Source of the DNA: Phoenix dactylifera
Lineage: Eukaryota; Streptophyta; Magnoliopsida; Arecales; Arecaceae
Direction: 5' to 3'
Assembly: GCF_009389715.1 (NCBI RefSeq)
Contig: NC_052392.1
Coordinates: forward strand, 30,330,592-30,394,591
Length of the DNA stretch: 64,000 nucleotides
Shown: positions 12,601 through 23,800 of the stretch, in pieces
How positions within the stretch are numbered: the first letter of the stretch is position 1
Layout of the letters: the number at the start of each line of letters is the position of its first letter
The notes under the pieces: model-generated
Databases searched by the model: none
Told to the model about the DNA's origin: nothing
Seen by the model: only the letters and a program-made list of their open reading frames with translations
Position numbers and translations under genes: made by a program

Positions 12601-13450
12601 CTCATAAAGTAAATTCTTAGAGTTTCTTTTGAATTTTATATTTTAAAAGGAATATAATCCCCAATCATCACATGAATGAAAGGGAGCATTCAACCATGCT
12701 TGTTCAGAGGTTTCTTGCACTATTGCTATCTGTCCAGTATTAACACCTCAAATAAAGTATTAAAAATTAATCCCTATTAAGAAATTTCTCCATCTTATAC
12801 ACCATAATGTAATTCAGTAATGCATAGAAAAGATGACAATAGTTAGTGCAAGAAACACAACTAAAACTGCAAATAAGGAAAAAGTAAGTACTGAAACAAA
12901 AATACATGAAAATTAACAAATTCACAGTCCTCTTTGGATAGCAATCATAATAAAAAAAATACTCTAATATTTTCACAACTAGTGGTGAGATAGTAGACTA
13001 TTATTTAATCCCCATAAAGAATGAGTATAATGCATTGGTAAGCATTATTGTATAAAGTCTCTTGACTCTCATTTTGTTTTTTGAAATATTATGCTTGCAT
13101 GAAACATCAATTCCTTTTTGTTTCCCTAACAAAGATTTAACGCCGCAAATGGCAATATACCTTGTGTTTCATGCTTGGAAAATGCATATAAAGAAAAATG
13201 ACCCTACTTTGTTGATAAGAAGGCTGCACTTATTTCTCTTGCTGCTCTATATGTATGTACATTTAATCGGTCATATGACCTTTTGAGAAAGGTATCGTCT
13301 CAATTTCCACTTCAATTACTACATTCCAAACAATGTAGTGTCAAACGTTTTGTGCCTTTTATCTATCCCGCTTGGAGATCTATACCATTAGTCATGCCTT
13401 GCATGGTAAAGGGAGAATGGGGAGGTTTTCTTTTATTCTTTGTTTGCTGA
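9700..13450. other. AT-rich intergenic DNA
   Basis: No gene is supported; all open frames are short and AT-driven. The segment 10.87-11.33 kb is rich in CAACC and AACCTAA-like words that recur in plant repeat families, but no element ends were found. Confidence 0.55.
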
Positions 13451-13466
13451 AAAGAATGCAAAGCCA

Positions 13467-13987
13467 GGATCAGGGACCATCGTGGTAGGATGATAGCAGT
13501 AGGAGGTAGGCGGACGCCAGGACTTACAGTGGTCGGAGCAGAGCTACGGGCTGCTTGGGAGGGCATATCTTATGTGTGGCAGGTACTGGGGGTGGAGCGG
13601 GTCTACCTCGAGAGAGACTCATCAGTGGTTATTGACTGGCTCCGAGAGGCGGATCGGTTTGGGGATGGTCATCCTCTCATCCGGGAGACCCGTAGGATGA
13701 TCCAGTTGATGGGTGATTGTCAGATTGGATACGTGTTTAGGGAGGCGAACAGGTCAGCTGACTGGGTCGCCTCCTTTGTTGCCCGGCATTCTGGAGATTT
13801 TCTCTGGACGGAGGCATCAGACGTCCCTCATCCTTTGTATCTTTTACTTTCTCGTGATATGACTGGTTGTACTCACGTTAGATTTATATGAAATGAGTAG
13901 CCGCTTTACCAAAAAAAAAAAGAAGAAAAGAAGAAGAAGAAGAAGAAGAAGAAGAAGGAGGAGGAGGAAAGAAAGAAAGAAAGAAAG
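13467..13987 (+). mobile_element. 5'-truncated LINE insertion with target-site duplication
   Basis: A 521-bp insert is bounded by a perfect 16-bp direct repeat, AAAGAATGCAAAGCCA, at 13451-13466 and 13988-14003. It carries the end of a LINE open frame and finishes in an A-rich tail that has decayed into AAG and AAAG microsatellite (13911-13987). Variable-length target-site duplication, 5' truncation and a 3' A-tail are the hallmarks of target-primed reverse transcription. The intact duplication suggests a fairly recent insertion. Confidence 0.9.
13469..13891 (+). pseudogene. LINE RNase H domain fragment (RVT_3 type)
   Basis: The frame is open from the insertion edge (IRDHRGRMIAVGG...) to a stop at 13889-13891, about 140 codons. 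Visible RNase H signatures are AELRAAWEGI, carrying the conserved Glu that follows the first strands, then LERDSSVVIDWL, carrying the next catalytic Asp, and REANRSADWVA near the C-terminus, resembling the final N/D-containing motif of plant RNase H-like domains. The first catalytic Asp strand would lie upstream of the break and is missing. The domain normally degrades RNA in the RNA-DNA hybrid during retrotransposition. The ATG at 13490 is internal to the domain and is not a true start; without the reverse transcriptase and a promoter this is a dead fragment. Confidence 0.85.
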
Positions 13988-14003
13988 AAAGAATGCAAAG
14001 CCA

Positions 14004-16085
14004 TTGAAATAATTCTATGCACAAGCAAAAGTGGGCTAAGGATGAATTGACTAATGAATATTTGGTGCAAAATTGGTCTAACAACACAATGTTTACTCTT
14101 CTATGTTATGTTCACTAACTCTTGTATGGTGTCATACTAGAGGATGAGCAAACAAAAAAAGATACATATTGGTTACATAATTGTTTTGCTTGGAAAATTT
14201 CATGATACACTAAGCCCTGTCATTATTATGAAATAATCATTTAACAATCCTTAATAAGTCTAACTCCAATGTGCTGATTAGCCATTTTTAGCTGCTCAAC
14301 CAATAAATTTACCTTGGAATTCATTGCTCCATTTAAGAAAGTTTTCTTTACATCCAATAACAAGCTACAACATGATGCAAGTCAATCAACATCGCATATT
14401 TGCGTTAACATCGATGATTTAAGAAATATTTTTGTACAGAATAGTTGTAAAAATCATTTGACCTCGTACTAGAACTTGCATAATTGGATATTTGATGTAT
14501 TGTTTAAACAAATCCGTATATATCTAACATTCTAATCATCTTAGAAGTTCTTTCACAAAAATCAAATTATGTAGGCAAGTCAAAATTTTATATGATAATC
14601 CTTACTATTTATGAGCATCTTGATAAACCTATACTATGAATATATACTCCTATTATTGTGGCCCAAGTAAAGTGCAATTCACAGTACACCCTACTCAAAG
14701 GCTAAAATATCCTGGTTACCAAATATCATTGCTTCAACATGTATATATAAAATTGTTGTAAATTCAATCCTTGCTTGTAAAAGTGACCTTCTACATGCAA
14801 GAATATAAAGGACGTAGTCTAGAATGAAGACTAAATACCTACTTTGCTGAATTATAATTCTTGAAAAGAATCGGATTCACATACAGAATTTATATTCCTA
14901 TTTATGTAATAATATCCTTAAGCAATGTAACCTTCTTCACTTTTGTGGCCATGACATGAACTATCAGAGTATTTTAAGTGCCTCATGATTCATATAATTT
15001 AATTTAGTCAAAAATCCAACAATGTTAGTTACTTCTACTTTGTATCAGTAACAAAAGGTTCTTAAAAATAAATATTTACCAACAATGATCTATAAGTGCT
15101 ATAAATCTTCTAGTTATTTTCTTATGGATCTAGTAACTTATTTCTGTCTAATTAGGGTTTTTCTTATAAATATGGTTGGCATTAAGAATGATACTTGCTT
15201 GTTTAACTTTAAAATAGATTCGGAGGATCTTTAGACTCAATGTCGACCACTTTCACCACTATGAGTGAGGTTGGATAGATGTCCAGGAGCAAGATTTGCC
15301 ACATCGAGAAGATGAGTTACAGGTCAAACTTTCGAAAGTAATAACTTGATTGTGCGATGTCTGAGATGATTTTTTTTTAATTGGGTAATTTTTGAGATCT
15401 ACGACGTGATGTCATGCCCTTAGAGGTCGGCGCTCCTAGCGATCGAGCCCAAATTTAATCATTTGGGGTCTAAAACGGGCCAACCAAACTGATTTTTTTC
15501 CGTATAAGTTTTTGATTGAGTGTATCTCTCCATCTGAGAAAAATCACGCAAAATGACAGAAGGCATAGTTGATCGAAAATTTTAATTTTTTCAAGTATTT
15601 CAACTAGCGATGTCTACTTTAGAAAAGAAAGACCTATTAGAAGTAGGAAGAGGAATCTAATCTAATTGTGCAAGTACGGACATAAATATTATAAGTGATT
15701 CTTCATCCACCGATGCAGAAAATGCTCCAGTTTTCCATTCTCATATGAGGGGGGAAAGTTTATGGGCACCCTCACACGAGAGCCAAAAAGAAGGCTTTCA
15801 TTAAGATAATTCGCCCTAGTGACTGTGTACCTCGTTTTTTTAGAACATCAATGAAATAAAACGAGACTTAAGCTCTACTTTAGCAATTCTTCTTGAGATT
15901 CTAGTTTAGCGCCCTGAGAAAATCTTCCATATTAACATTTCTAATTAATAATTAATTCTTTGTAGCTTTTAAATCTTTAATGCTTTATCTAATATGCGCT
16001 TTAATAGGCATTTTCTCTAGTAAAACATCTTGTTCAATTTAAAGGACTTTATAAATATTATTAAACTAATATAAATCAAATATAT
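14004..16085. other. AT-rich intergenic DNA
   Basis: No coding region is supported. A short segment near 15.66-15.72 kb could be read as a decayed zinc-knuckle (CKYGHKYYK), but it is interrupted by stops and too short to assign. Confidence 0.5.
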
Positions 16086-16103
16086 GACAAAGTATATTAG
16101 GAG

Positions 16104-16334
16104 ATGCAAAGCGCCGAGAGAGGAGATCCCGGCCGCGATGGCACTTTTCCACCGCATCTCGGCATGGATTGGAGCGCTCGTCCCAAGAGATGGGTACCTC
16201 TTTCGCTCCGCCTCCTCCTCCTCCCTCTCTTTGGATCTCTGGTTTTATATTCGGCTATGATGCTGTTGCCACGGCTCGTTGTCTTATTGGTTCTTGATGT
16301 TTTCTTCTTTCAAGATTCGATCTTGAAATGTTAA
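16104..16334 (+). other. GC-rich exon-like segment of unknown identity
   Basis: Composition changes abruptly from AT-rich to GC-rich at about 16,105. A frame opens with MQSAERGDPGRDG and continues through PPHLGMDWSARPKRW to a possible splice donor, GTACCT, at about 16,192. Beyond that the frame becomes a hydrophobic, low-complexity translation of the following repeat, so only the first ~30 codons look plausible. I do not recognise the protein. It could be the first exon of a diverged or captured gene. Confidence 0.25.
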
Positions 16335-16790
16335 TGGGTGCTATTGGATTGTGTTCCCGTACATTATGTTGTTGGCACTGTGATTATGGCCGCTTTCTGC
16401 TGCAGTTCCGGTTCTGCTTGTTTTCTAATTGATTCTTGATGTTTTTTTTCCCCTCAAGATTCGATCTTGATTCTTGAATAATTGATGTGGTTCGATAAGT
16501 CTTGTCTTTGCGATATTCGTCTATGATGTTGTTGGCTCCGTGATTCTGCCTGTTTTGTGTCTGTATATCATTTTCTACGGGTTTTTTTTATTGATTCGTA
16601 GTGCTTTCCTTTCTCAAAATTCGATCTTGGATCGTTAATATTATGCAACAGGTTTTTGCTTCTGTGCATAATGCTGTTGGCACTTTGATTCTTGATTCTG
16701 GCCTCTCTGTGTTACCGTATCATATATATGGGCTTTTCTGGTTGATTCTTGAATTCTTTTCTTCAAATTTTTGATCTTGAATTGTTCATA
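16270..16790. repeat. Degenerate ~150-bp tandem repeat, four copies
   Basis: The anchor ATTCGATCTTGA (with variants) recurs at about 16315, 16459, 16619 and 16769, that is, 144, 160 and 150 bp apart. Each copy also shares GTTGATTCTTGAT-like and TGTTGGCAC-like words. The copies are T-rich and well diverged, as expected for an old duplication, possibly within a first intron. Confidence 0.7.
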
Positions 16791-17416
16791 TCATTGCTTT
16801 AGGGTTTTGTTCTGGGATTTTACGTGCTTCTTCTATATGCTTGAGCATGCTTGGACCAATTAAAAGGAAAATGTTTGTTGATGAAGCATTTGAACTTGTA
16901 AATTTTCTTGATTAAGATTATTGTCGTAAGATAATTGCTTGTCCGCTTGACTGGTTTAGTTGACAGTGAGATAGCCAAGTTGAGTCTGATATTAATATAG
17001 ATATGGCCAATTTTACCTAAAGAAAAATTCTGCAAATTATTTGTCTTCTTTTTATTGTTATTGTAATCCTTAATATCAAGCTTATATACTAGTTATCTGT
17101 AATTGTTTTATTTCAGTTTTTGATAATCATTGTTTTTCGGGAAATGATGAGTTTGATCTCCTTCACGATCATGAAGTTGCAATGATCTCTGTAAATGGAT
17201 CGGGTTATCTGTTCAAGCCTTTTTTTGTGAGTTTGGTGATACCATCAATTCTACCTGCAGTTATGTGTGAAGAATGTCGCCACTTCGTTATTATTAGTCA
17301 TCCAGTTTAAAGGATGAAATGTAAAGAAGAATATTCAAGAAGCATTGTAATTTATAAATTTCTTTCATCCCGATATTTTGCTCTTTTTTTCCTGGTTTTT
17401 ATTATGTGTGTGTGTT

Positions 17417-17434
17417 GGGGGGGGGGGGGGGGGG
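17417..17434. repeat. Poly-G homopolymer (18 G)
   Basis: An uninterrupted run of G follows a TG-rich stretch. Its length in an assembly may be inexact. Confidence 0.9.
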
Positions 17435-17869
17435 TTGGTAAGGTGCTGTGATTTTTAAGAGCATGATTTGTACAATGATTGTAGTCATTTTAGAATATGC
17501 CTGATGGTAATTGGACTATTCAAAAAGCTCGTAATTATCTTAAACTAACATTAAGTACATGAAATGTACGTGACCTTGCATGTAAAAGATGCATGATAGA
17601 GATGGTTGAGATGGTCCAGATTTCAGAATGGGAATGGTAATTCTAGAATGGGCACTCAGAACAGGGCAGAAAAGGAAAAGGCAGAGCAGAGTCACAGAAA
17701 AAGGTGAGAAATGGAAATTTGAGAATCATAGAGATTGCAAAAAATGTTGTTTTGTAGTTGAGCTTGCGTTGTGAAGTTTCAACCCCAAAGTTCGCATCAG
17801 AATAGTAGACAGAGATTGGATTAATGTACTCAAACCACAAATTAATGTTCATCATTTAAGAGCACTAAT

Positions 17870-18430
17870 GACCATTGTAGCATCTCTCCAATATACCCCA
17901 CTTTGATCTCAATGACCATGGAGGACATGAGGCAACTGCAAGAGGAGCAGAGGATATGTCAGTGCCACAGCTTGCTAAAGTATTGGAATTTGTAGCTGCA
18001 CACACTCCTTCTGTTTTTGGAGGTTCACCTCGTGAACCTCATTTCTCTGCCTCTTTTGAGCCCTTCCTTTCTTCTTTCTTCACTTGAGAGCAAATTAGGA
18101 CATGATAGGGCCCATAAGGTTTTACAGCCTGCTCTTTTGCCCTCATGGCTTGTGCCTAAACCTGATCTGTTCTCTAGATTGCAGCTAGACCCAACTGCTT
18201 GCTCCCAGTTATTGTTTAGCCAGGAGACGGGGGAAAAAGGAATGATTGTTGACCCACCTGGATTTGGCCTGTGTTGCTTGCTTATTAGGTTACATGGGCT
18301 CAGGCAGGATGTTCATCGGGTACAGAGTGAGCTGCCTACAGATAGCCGTTTGGGTGTTTGGGCTCAAAGATCGTTAGCCAAGGGACCACATTGGCCTGGA
18401 TATTCTGAGAATCAATTTTTGGATAAATGA
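17870..18430 (+). pseudogene. Unidentified broken coding segment
   Basis: Two adjacent open stretches in different plus-strand frames look like parts of one protein. The first runs from about 17,875 (IPHFDLNDHGGHEATARG, then VPQLAKVLEFVAAHTPSVFG) to a stop near 18,089. The second overlaps it and continues from about 18,090 (LESKLGHDRAHKVLQPALLP) to a stop at 18,428-18,430, ending PHWPGYSENQFLDK. The composition is mixed and protein-like, unlike the surrounding AT-rich frames. I do not recognise the family. A frameshift between the halves, or an unrecognised intron, would explain the break. An ATG at 18,017 heads the second frame but begins within the overlap. Confidence 0.35.
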
Positions 18431-18439
18431 AAAGAACAA

Positions 18440-19630
18440 AAGCTATCGTTATTGTGTTACTCTTATATCTTCTAGACATTATTTAAGTCCCTCTCCATGT
18501 TTCTCATACAGGTTTGAAAGCTTAATCTTAGTTTCATTGCCATTTACATTGTCTCATCTTAAGGTAGGATATTTTCTCCAATGAGTAAGAAAAGGGGCTA
18601 TATCATCAATTCTAATCCATAAGCATATCTTAAAATAGTGGTTCAAATTATATTTTAATGCAATCAATGTGATTTACAATTATATATGAACATCTTAGTA
18701 AGTTATTTCTTTTAAAGGTAATATATGCTGCAGATTTAATTGTTTATGTCTGTTATTTGACATTATTCTAATTTTAAACCTTTAAGCTGTCCAATTGCAT
18801 GTTCATTTACTAGAATACATGATCTGATTTTAGCTATTAGTTTAGCACATCTCATCTTATCTGTATTTCTAAATGCAGGAAGGTAAAAAACACTGTATGG
18901 CCACATGATAATTGACCGGCGGGAGTTACCATCTTATGATTCCTTCTTGGTTTGCTAAATCTGAACCAGAATGATCCAGCAACAGCTTTCTGGATCCTAT
19001 AACTGTAAGGTTCTTTATTTGCCTTCTAGATTCGGTGAACTATAACCTTTGGCACAAGTGTGAAAAAGGAATCTTCATTAATAACTTTCTCACATTTTTA
19101 CGTGCAGCTATAGTCATATTAGCATTTAATCAAGTAATTGAAGGAAAATACACATTTTTCTTACTTCTCCTAGAAGATAAAAATATTTCATGCATAGAAA
19201 AGGAAAATTGAATTATATATCAAGGGAAAATACGAGAATATTTTCATTTAAAGGATTCAAAAATAAGCTTTGCTTTAGTACAATCAATGATGCTGGAAAA
19301 TATATGGGGGACAAACTTCTGAGGATTTTAAGAAGAGCCTAGAGCTAATCTTAATATTTGCTGTTTCTCTTTTGAAAAAGATGGTGTTCACTTGGAGTGT
19401 GATGAAGAAGGTAGTAAAACCTATGGTACTTGAAACTTTTTTGGGGTACAATGTGAAACCATGGTTTGCTTGGCATATTGAGACCTACTATGGAAGGAAT
19501 AAAGAATTTTGGATGTTGCTGGAATCTGTCAAAGCAATGAAGTTCTGAGGTTAAAAACTTAAATTTGAGGGAAATTTAGGTACTTCAGGAAGATCAAAAG
19601 TTGGATCCTTCTAGTATATTTTGCATCCTA
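18440..19630. other. AT-rich DNA without a recognised gene
   Basis: No domain-bearing frame, RNA gene or element end was seen. Confidence 0.5.
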
Positions 19631-19639
19631 GCAGTAAAA

Positions 19640-20890
19640 TTTAGCTCTATAACTATATATGTTATTTTTTGACTTGTATTTCAGAAGCATAATGCATCTC
19701 ACAGACTTCTAATGTATTCTGCTAAACAAGGTCATCTACTTATCAAGCTCTAGTTAATCAAATCATTAAGTAAATCCATGTTAATCTTGAGCAATCATCT
19801 ATAAAAGCAACTAAATAATGATATTCATGATAAGAGACGACTAGGACCCTAGACTGCTGAACAAAATAGTATAAAAGGACTTGAAACTCAATTTACAATT
19901 CTAGACTTAAGAGGAACTCAATGATGTTCCCTTAGTTGACAAGACTCACAATCTAATATTACACGACTCAAGGAAGTAATTTCTTCAACGTTGCTAGTGA
20001 TAGATGCTAAGACAACAATGTCGTTGTAAAGGTGATAGAGATGAATGCAATTCAGCTGGATCCATGCCATCATCAAGATAACATAGACTTTTGGAGATCT
20101 TGGAACACATAATTGGTAGGATAAAATGTTATTAAGCAATTCAAAGCTTTAGTAAGTTTACTAAGAAATAACAAACTAAAGGGAAGTTTTGGAATATAGA
20201 AGGATGAGGAGTGGTAGATCATAGACTAGCTACACAAGTTCAAGTGCGATCAATAGAGTAACACATGGAGAAGTAGAAGAGGGCTAGAGTAACACATAGA
20301 GAACTTCTTATATGATCTGATACCCCAAAAAAATGAGCCAAGAAGAGTGAGAAACAAGACAAGCTGTAGCTGTATCACTAAGCTAGAGTAGCGTGGATGT
20401 AGATGACTGCTAGCGAGATTGTGACTGAGCAAGTAGGAACTTAGCATACTTTAGCTTGGAAATAGACACCATTTCATCATTGTTTAAAGGAGAATCACCG
20501 TTATCATCAAAATAGGAGGCATGATTGGCAGAACTAGTGGGTTTCCATGAAGATCCAAGTAATAATCAATAGTATGTCCATTCAAGCTACAAAGTACACA
20601 CTTACAGGAGCCATGACCACGATCACAATTTTTCGAATCACGACCACCTCTATTGCCACCCTACCATCTCTACTACCACCACCTTGTTCACCTCCTCCAC
20701 CAATAGTGCAATTAGAAATAAGAGCAGATTGCTCTTAAATTGGACGAACTATAGAATCTAAAATGCAATCTCTTTGCAAATGAGCAAACACTTCTTCAAA
20801 AGAAGGGCTCCTTGTTGGCTAAAATTTGAGACCTAATAGAAACAAGTTCAGGTTTCAGGTATGAAGAAACTAGGGCTACATCCAACTCTT
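19640..20890 (-). pseudogene. Decayed Ty1/Copia retrotransposon (gag-pro-int remnant)
   Basis: Read on the minus strand in several frames, the segment carries Copia landmarks in the normal order. Late gag (SIRSQILANKEPFF, about 20,830) precedes the zinc knuckle at 20,600-20,541 (CVLCSLNGHTIDYYLDLHG). A protease-like SWLI...SDH sequence follows near 20,330. Then come the GAG-pre-integrase cysteine motif at about 19,955-19,924 (DCESCQLREHH) and the integrase core at 19,821-19,765 (HYLVAFIDDCSRLTWIYLM). Many stops and frameshifts interrupt it, and the protease DSG triad is not intact. No LTR, primer-binding site, reverse transcriptase or RNase H was seen, so both ends are lost. In an intact element this polyprotein packages, cleaves and integrates the retrotransposon; here it cannot function. 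Confidence 0.85.
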
Positions 20891-20899
20891 CTATTAGAC

Positions 20900-23800
20900 T
20901 TCCATCTCCCATATTTATAGTTGTTCTTGGCTAAGTTAACCCGGGGTAAGACATGATTTCCTACCCCTTGGTACTCTAAATTTGGGTTCCCAATCCTCCC
21001 ACCCTATATTGGCCCTCTTGTCACAATCCTGGTGCTCCCTTCTCCACTCGGCACTCTTCTTTGTCATCTAATCTGACCTCAGCTTCGTCCAACCCTTCTT
21101 TTGTCTCAATATCCCCACCCCCACTGACCTATCTTACTAGTTTCTCTTAGACCTTGCCCTCTAATGAAACCCTACCCGTCCCTTTGGCATTGCTCCCCAA
21201 CATCAACTTACTGCCCTTGCCCCTATCCTTTTTCCTTGGCAACTCCCTCCATGGCCATCTAGCTCTTTGATACCCTCCTCCGTCACTAGCCTCTAGGCCC
21301 CCACATTTTAGCTGCTCGTGAGTTGTCATTTCGGGCACCCTCATCGGCAAGATCTATGGCATTGGTAGGTCACCCGCTAGTTGAGGCCCTCAACCCAGCC
21401 CGCCGCACCTCCTTAAGAAGTGGGTGCATGATTGTGTCATCCTCAACCGAAGGCTTCTCACGATGGCATACTGCAGCAAGGTGGTGTATGACCTGGACTT
21501 AGTAGCGAAGGTGCCATAGGGGTCCATGCCAACGGCACTCGACCTTAGTTGGAGGGGGGTCAATAGGTACTCTAATGATGGTTTTAGAAGTTAAAAATAG
21601 TCGAGAGAGATAAGGGGTGATCTCTTTTAAGATGGAGGGGGGATTATTTCATCACAAACTATAAAGAAAATGACCATCCACTCATCCATTAGAGTTAAGC
21701 TAACCTCATGGCTATTTTGCGAATAAATAAGACATTCTGGGTCGATTTGAATAAGGGTAGGTTAAATATACAATATTGACAAATTTTGGGTATGATATGC
21801 AAAAAAATCTTAATACCGACATATTTTTCAACAAGCAAGACTGTCTTTGGTGTCTTTATTTGAGCAAGTTCCTCTTATTTTTCACCTGCATTACGTGTAC
21901 TAAATATTAATTTACATAATGAAAACTAAATATTAATATAATATTATCAAACACCTCTCAAACTATTAGATATTTTTGTGATATGATTATGGAATTCTGT
22001 AGACTAAAACTTAATTTTAAATTACCAACCATTTGGCAAAAAGAGAAAATGTTAGTAGTAAAGGACAAATATAGCAACCAATCATTACCGCTATGAAGAT
22101 AGAGAGAGATTTTGTTAAACACCATGTGTGTGTCTCGGAGTTCCCACCCACCTTGCAAATATCATGGCATCCTAGGAAACTTAATGGTCTGTAATTAATA
22201 TTCAAGACTGCCTCCTCCCCGCTCTCATTCCTGGTAGTCTCTCCATTCCTCTTCATTTCTCTCGTCTCTTTCTCTCTACCCAAAATTTCTAGGGTTTCAC
22301 CATGGCAGGAACTCCTCCTTGTTAAACCCTATACCCTAAGAAATAAGAGAGAGAGAGAGAGGAGTGATGGATCTCCAACTCCTTCTCTAATCCTTCTTCC
22401 TCCCTTCGGTCCTCGCCCATTGCTTGCACTATATTGTTTTCAGCATTTTAAGATGTGAATAAACACATTTTGGAAGGCAATGCTCCTTTGGTAGCATCTT
22501 CACTTCCAGATAAATCCAGTTCAGATGCTTTGTTGCTGATCGTTCATCAGTTGCATATAAGCCTCATTTTGTAAAATTAGATTTCTTAGAGATAATACGC
22601 ATGAAATATCTGATCGAGGAAAGCCAAGGCAAGGAAGTTGTTTTACTGCCTGTTATTAATGCATTTTTTGGAATACTTATTTGGAAAGTGAGATTCAAAT
22701 AGTTTTTGTTGAATCTTCACCTCAAGCAGTTGGATCGAGTTGCTTCATGGTAGCTATCTTGAATTTCTTGATAGAAAACTTTATATTTGTATTTGTTACT
22801 AAACTTTTGTTGTATTTAACAATCTAGGTTTTGTGTCCTAGTAGCTTGACCTTTTGAGTTCTAAATTGAGTACCCGTTGGTTATTAACTTATAATTTTAT
22901 GTATGTTCTTTCAGAGAATTCTTCAAAATAAAACAAAGATGGGCATGCAAAATCAGCAAGAAGAAGCTTCTTAATGAACGTAATATTCTTCACCATCAAC
23001 TTGAAGAATGCAGTATTAACTTTCTTATATGAGAAGAACATAAGAACATAAGTTCACAATTAGTCCATCACTGTCCATGCTTTATGTCTCCCGACAACCT
23101 TGGACAGCAGGTTTTGCCTCCTCCTTGCAGAGATAATTTTCTTCATTATCCATTATTATCTGATCAAGTATTTGGTTTTAACTTCTACATTTGTTAACGA
23201 ACCAGTAAAAATGATTTTGTGTTCTTGTGTTCCTTTTGCAAGAGTCATTTTCATACTCTTGATTTCTGTTCGTACTAGTCATGTTCTTTTAGTATTGTGT
23301 GAAATAAATATAATAAACAAAGAGCATGGTAATAATGTTCTCTACAGATCATCGGGTTTTTACTTTGGTTGATTGGCTCATATCTTGGTTTCGAAATATT
23401 TTGCAAATAACAAGAATTTTGGGACAATGTCTGATGCTATATTGCAACAGATTTTAAACGAAATCATATGGCTCAGTAAGGAAAGATTTATAGCACAGAG
23501 CAAAAGGCATTCCTTCGTAATTTCATGAGTGATAGATCATGAGGAAGAATGGCCGTATTACCAAAATAATTTTGCTTTGACTGATGAATCATGTGTCAAT
23601 CATTTTGAGTTTTAGTTTTATCTCAGAAAATAATCCCTGGAGCTTCAGCTAGTAGGGGACATGAAGTTGGGTATGCAAGAATGAGATAGACCACTGAAGA
23701 GTCAATGATTACAACATATTTGACTAAAGTTCTTGAAGTTTAGAAGACAGGCTAAGAAGCATGCTACTGGAATCCGGGGTTAGATGCAGTTTTGCTAGTC

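Noticed and set aside
15640-15760. Second Copia gag zinc knuckle (CKYGHKYYK)
   Set aside because: Only one Cys-Gly-His trio is present, stops follow at once, and no other Copia landmark lies nearby.
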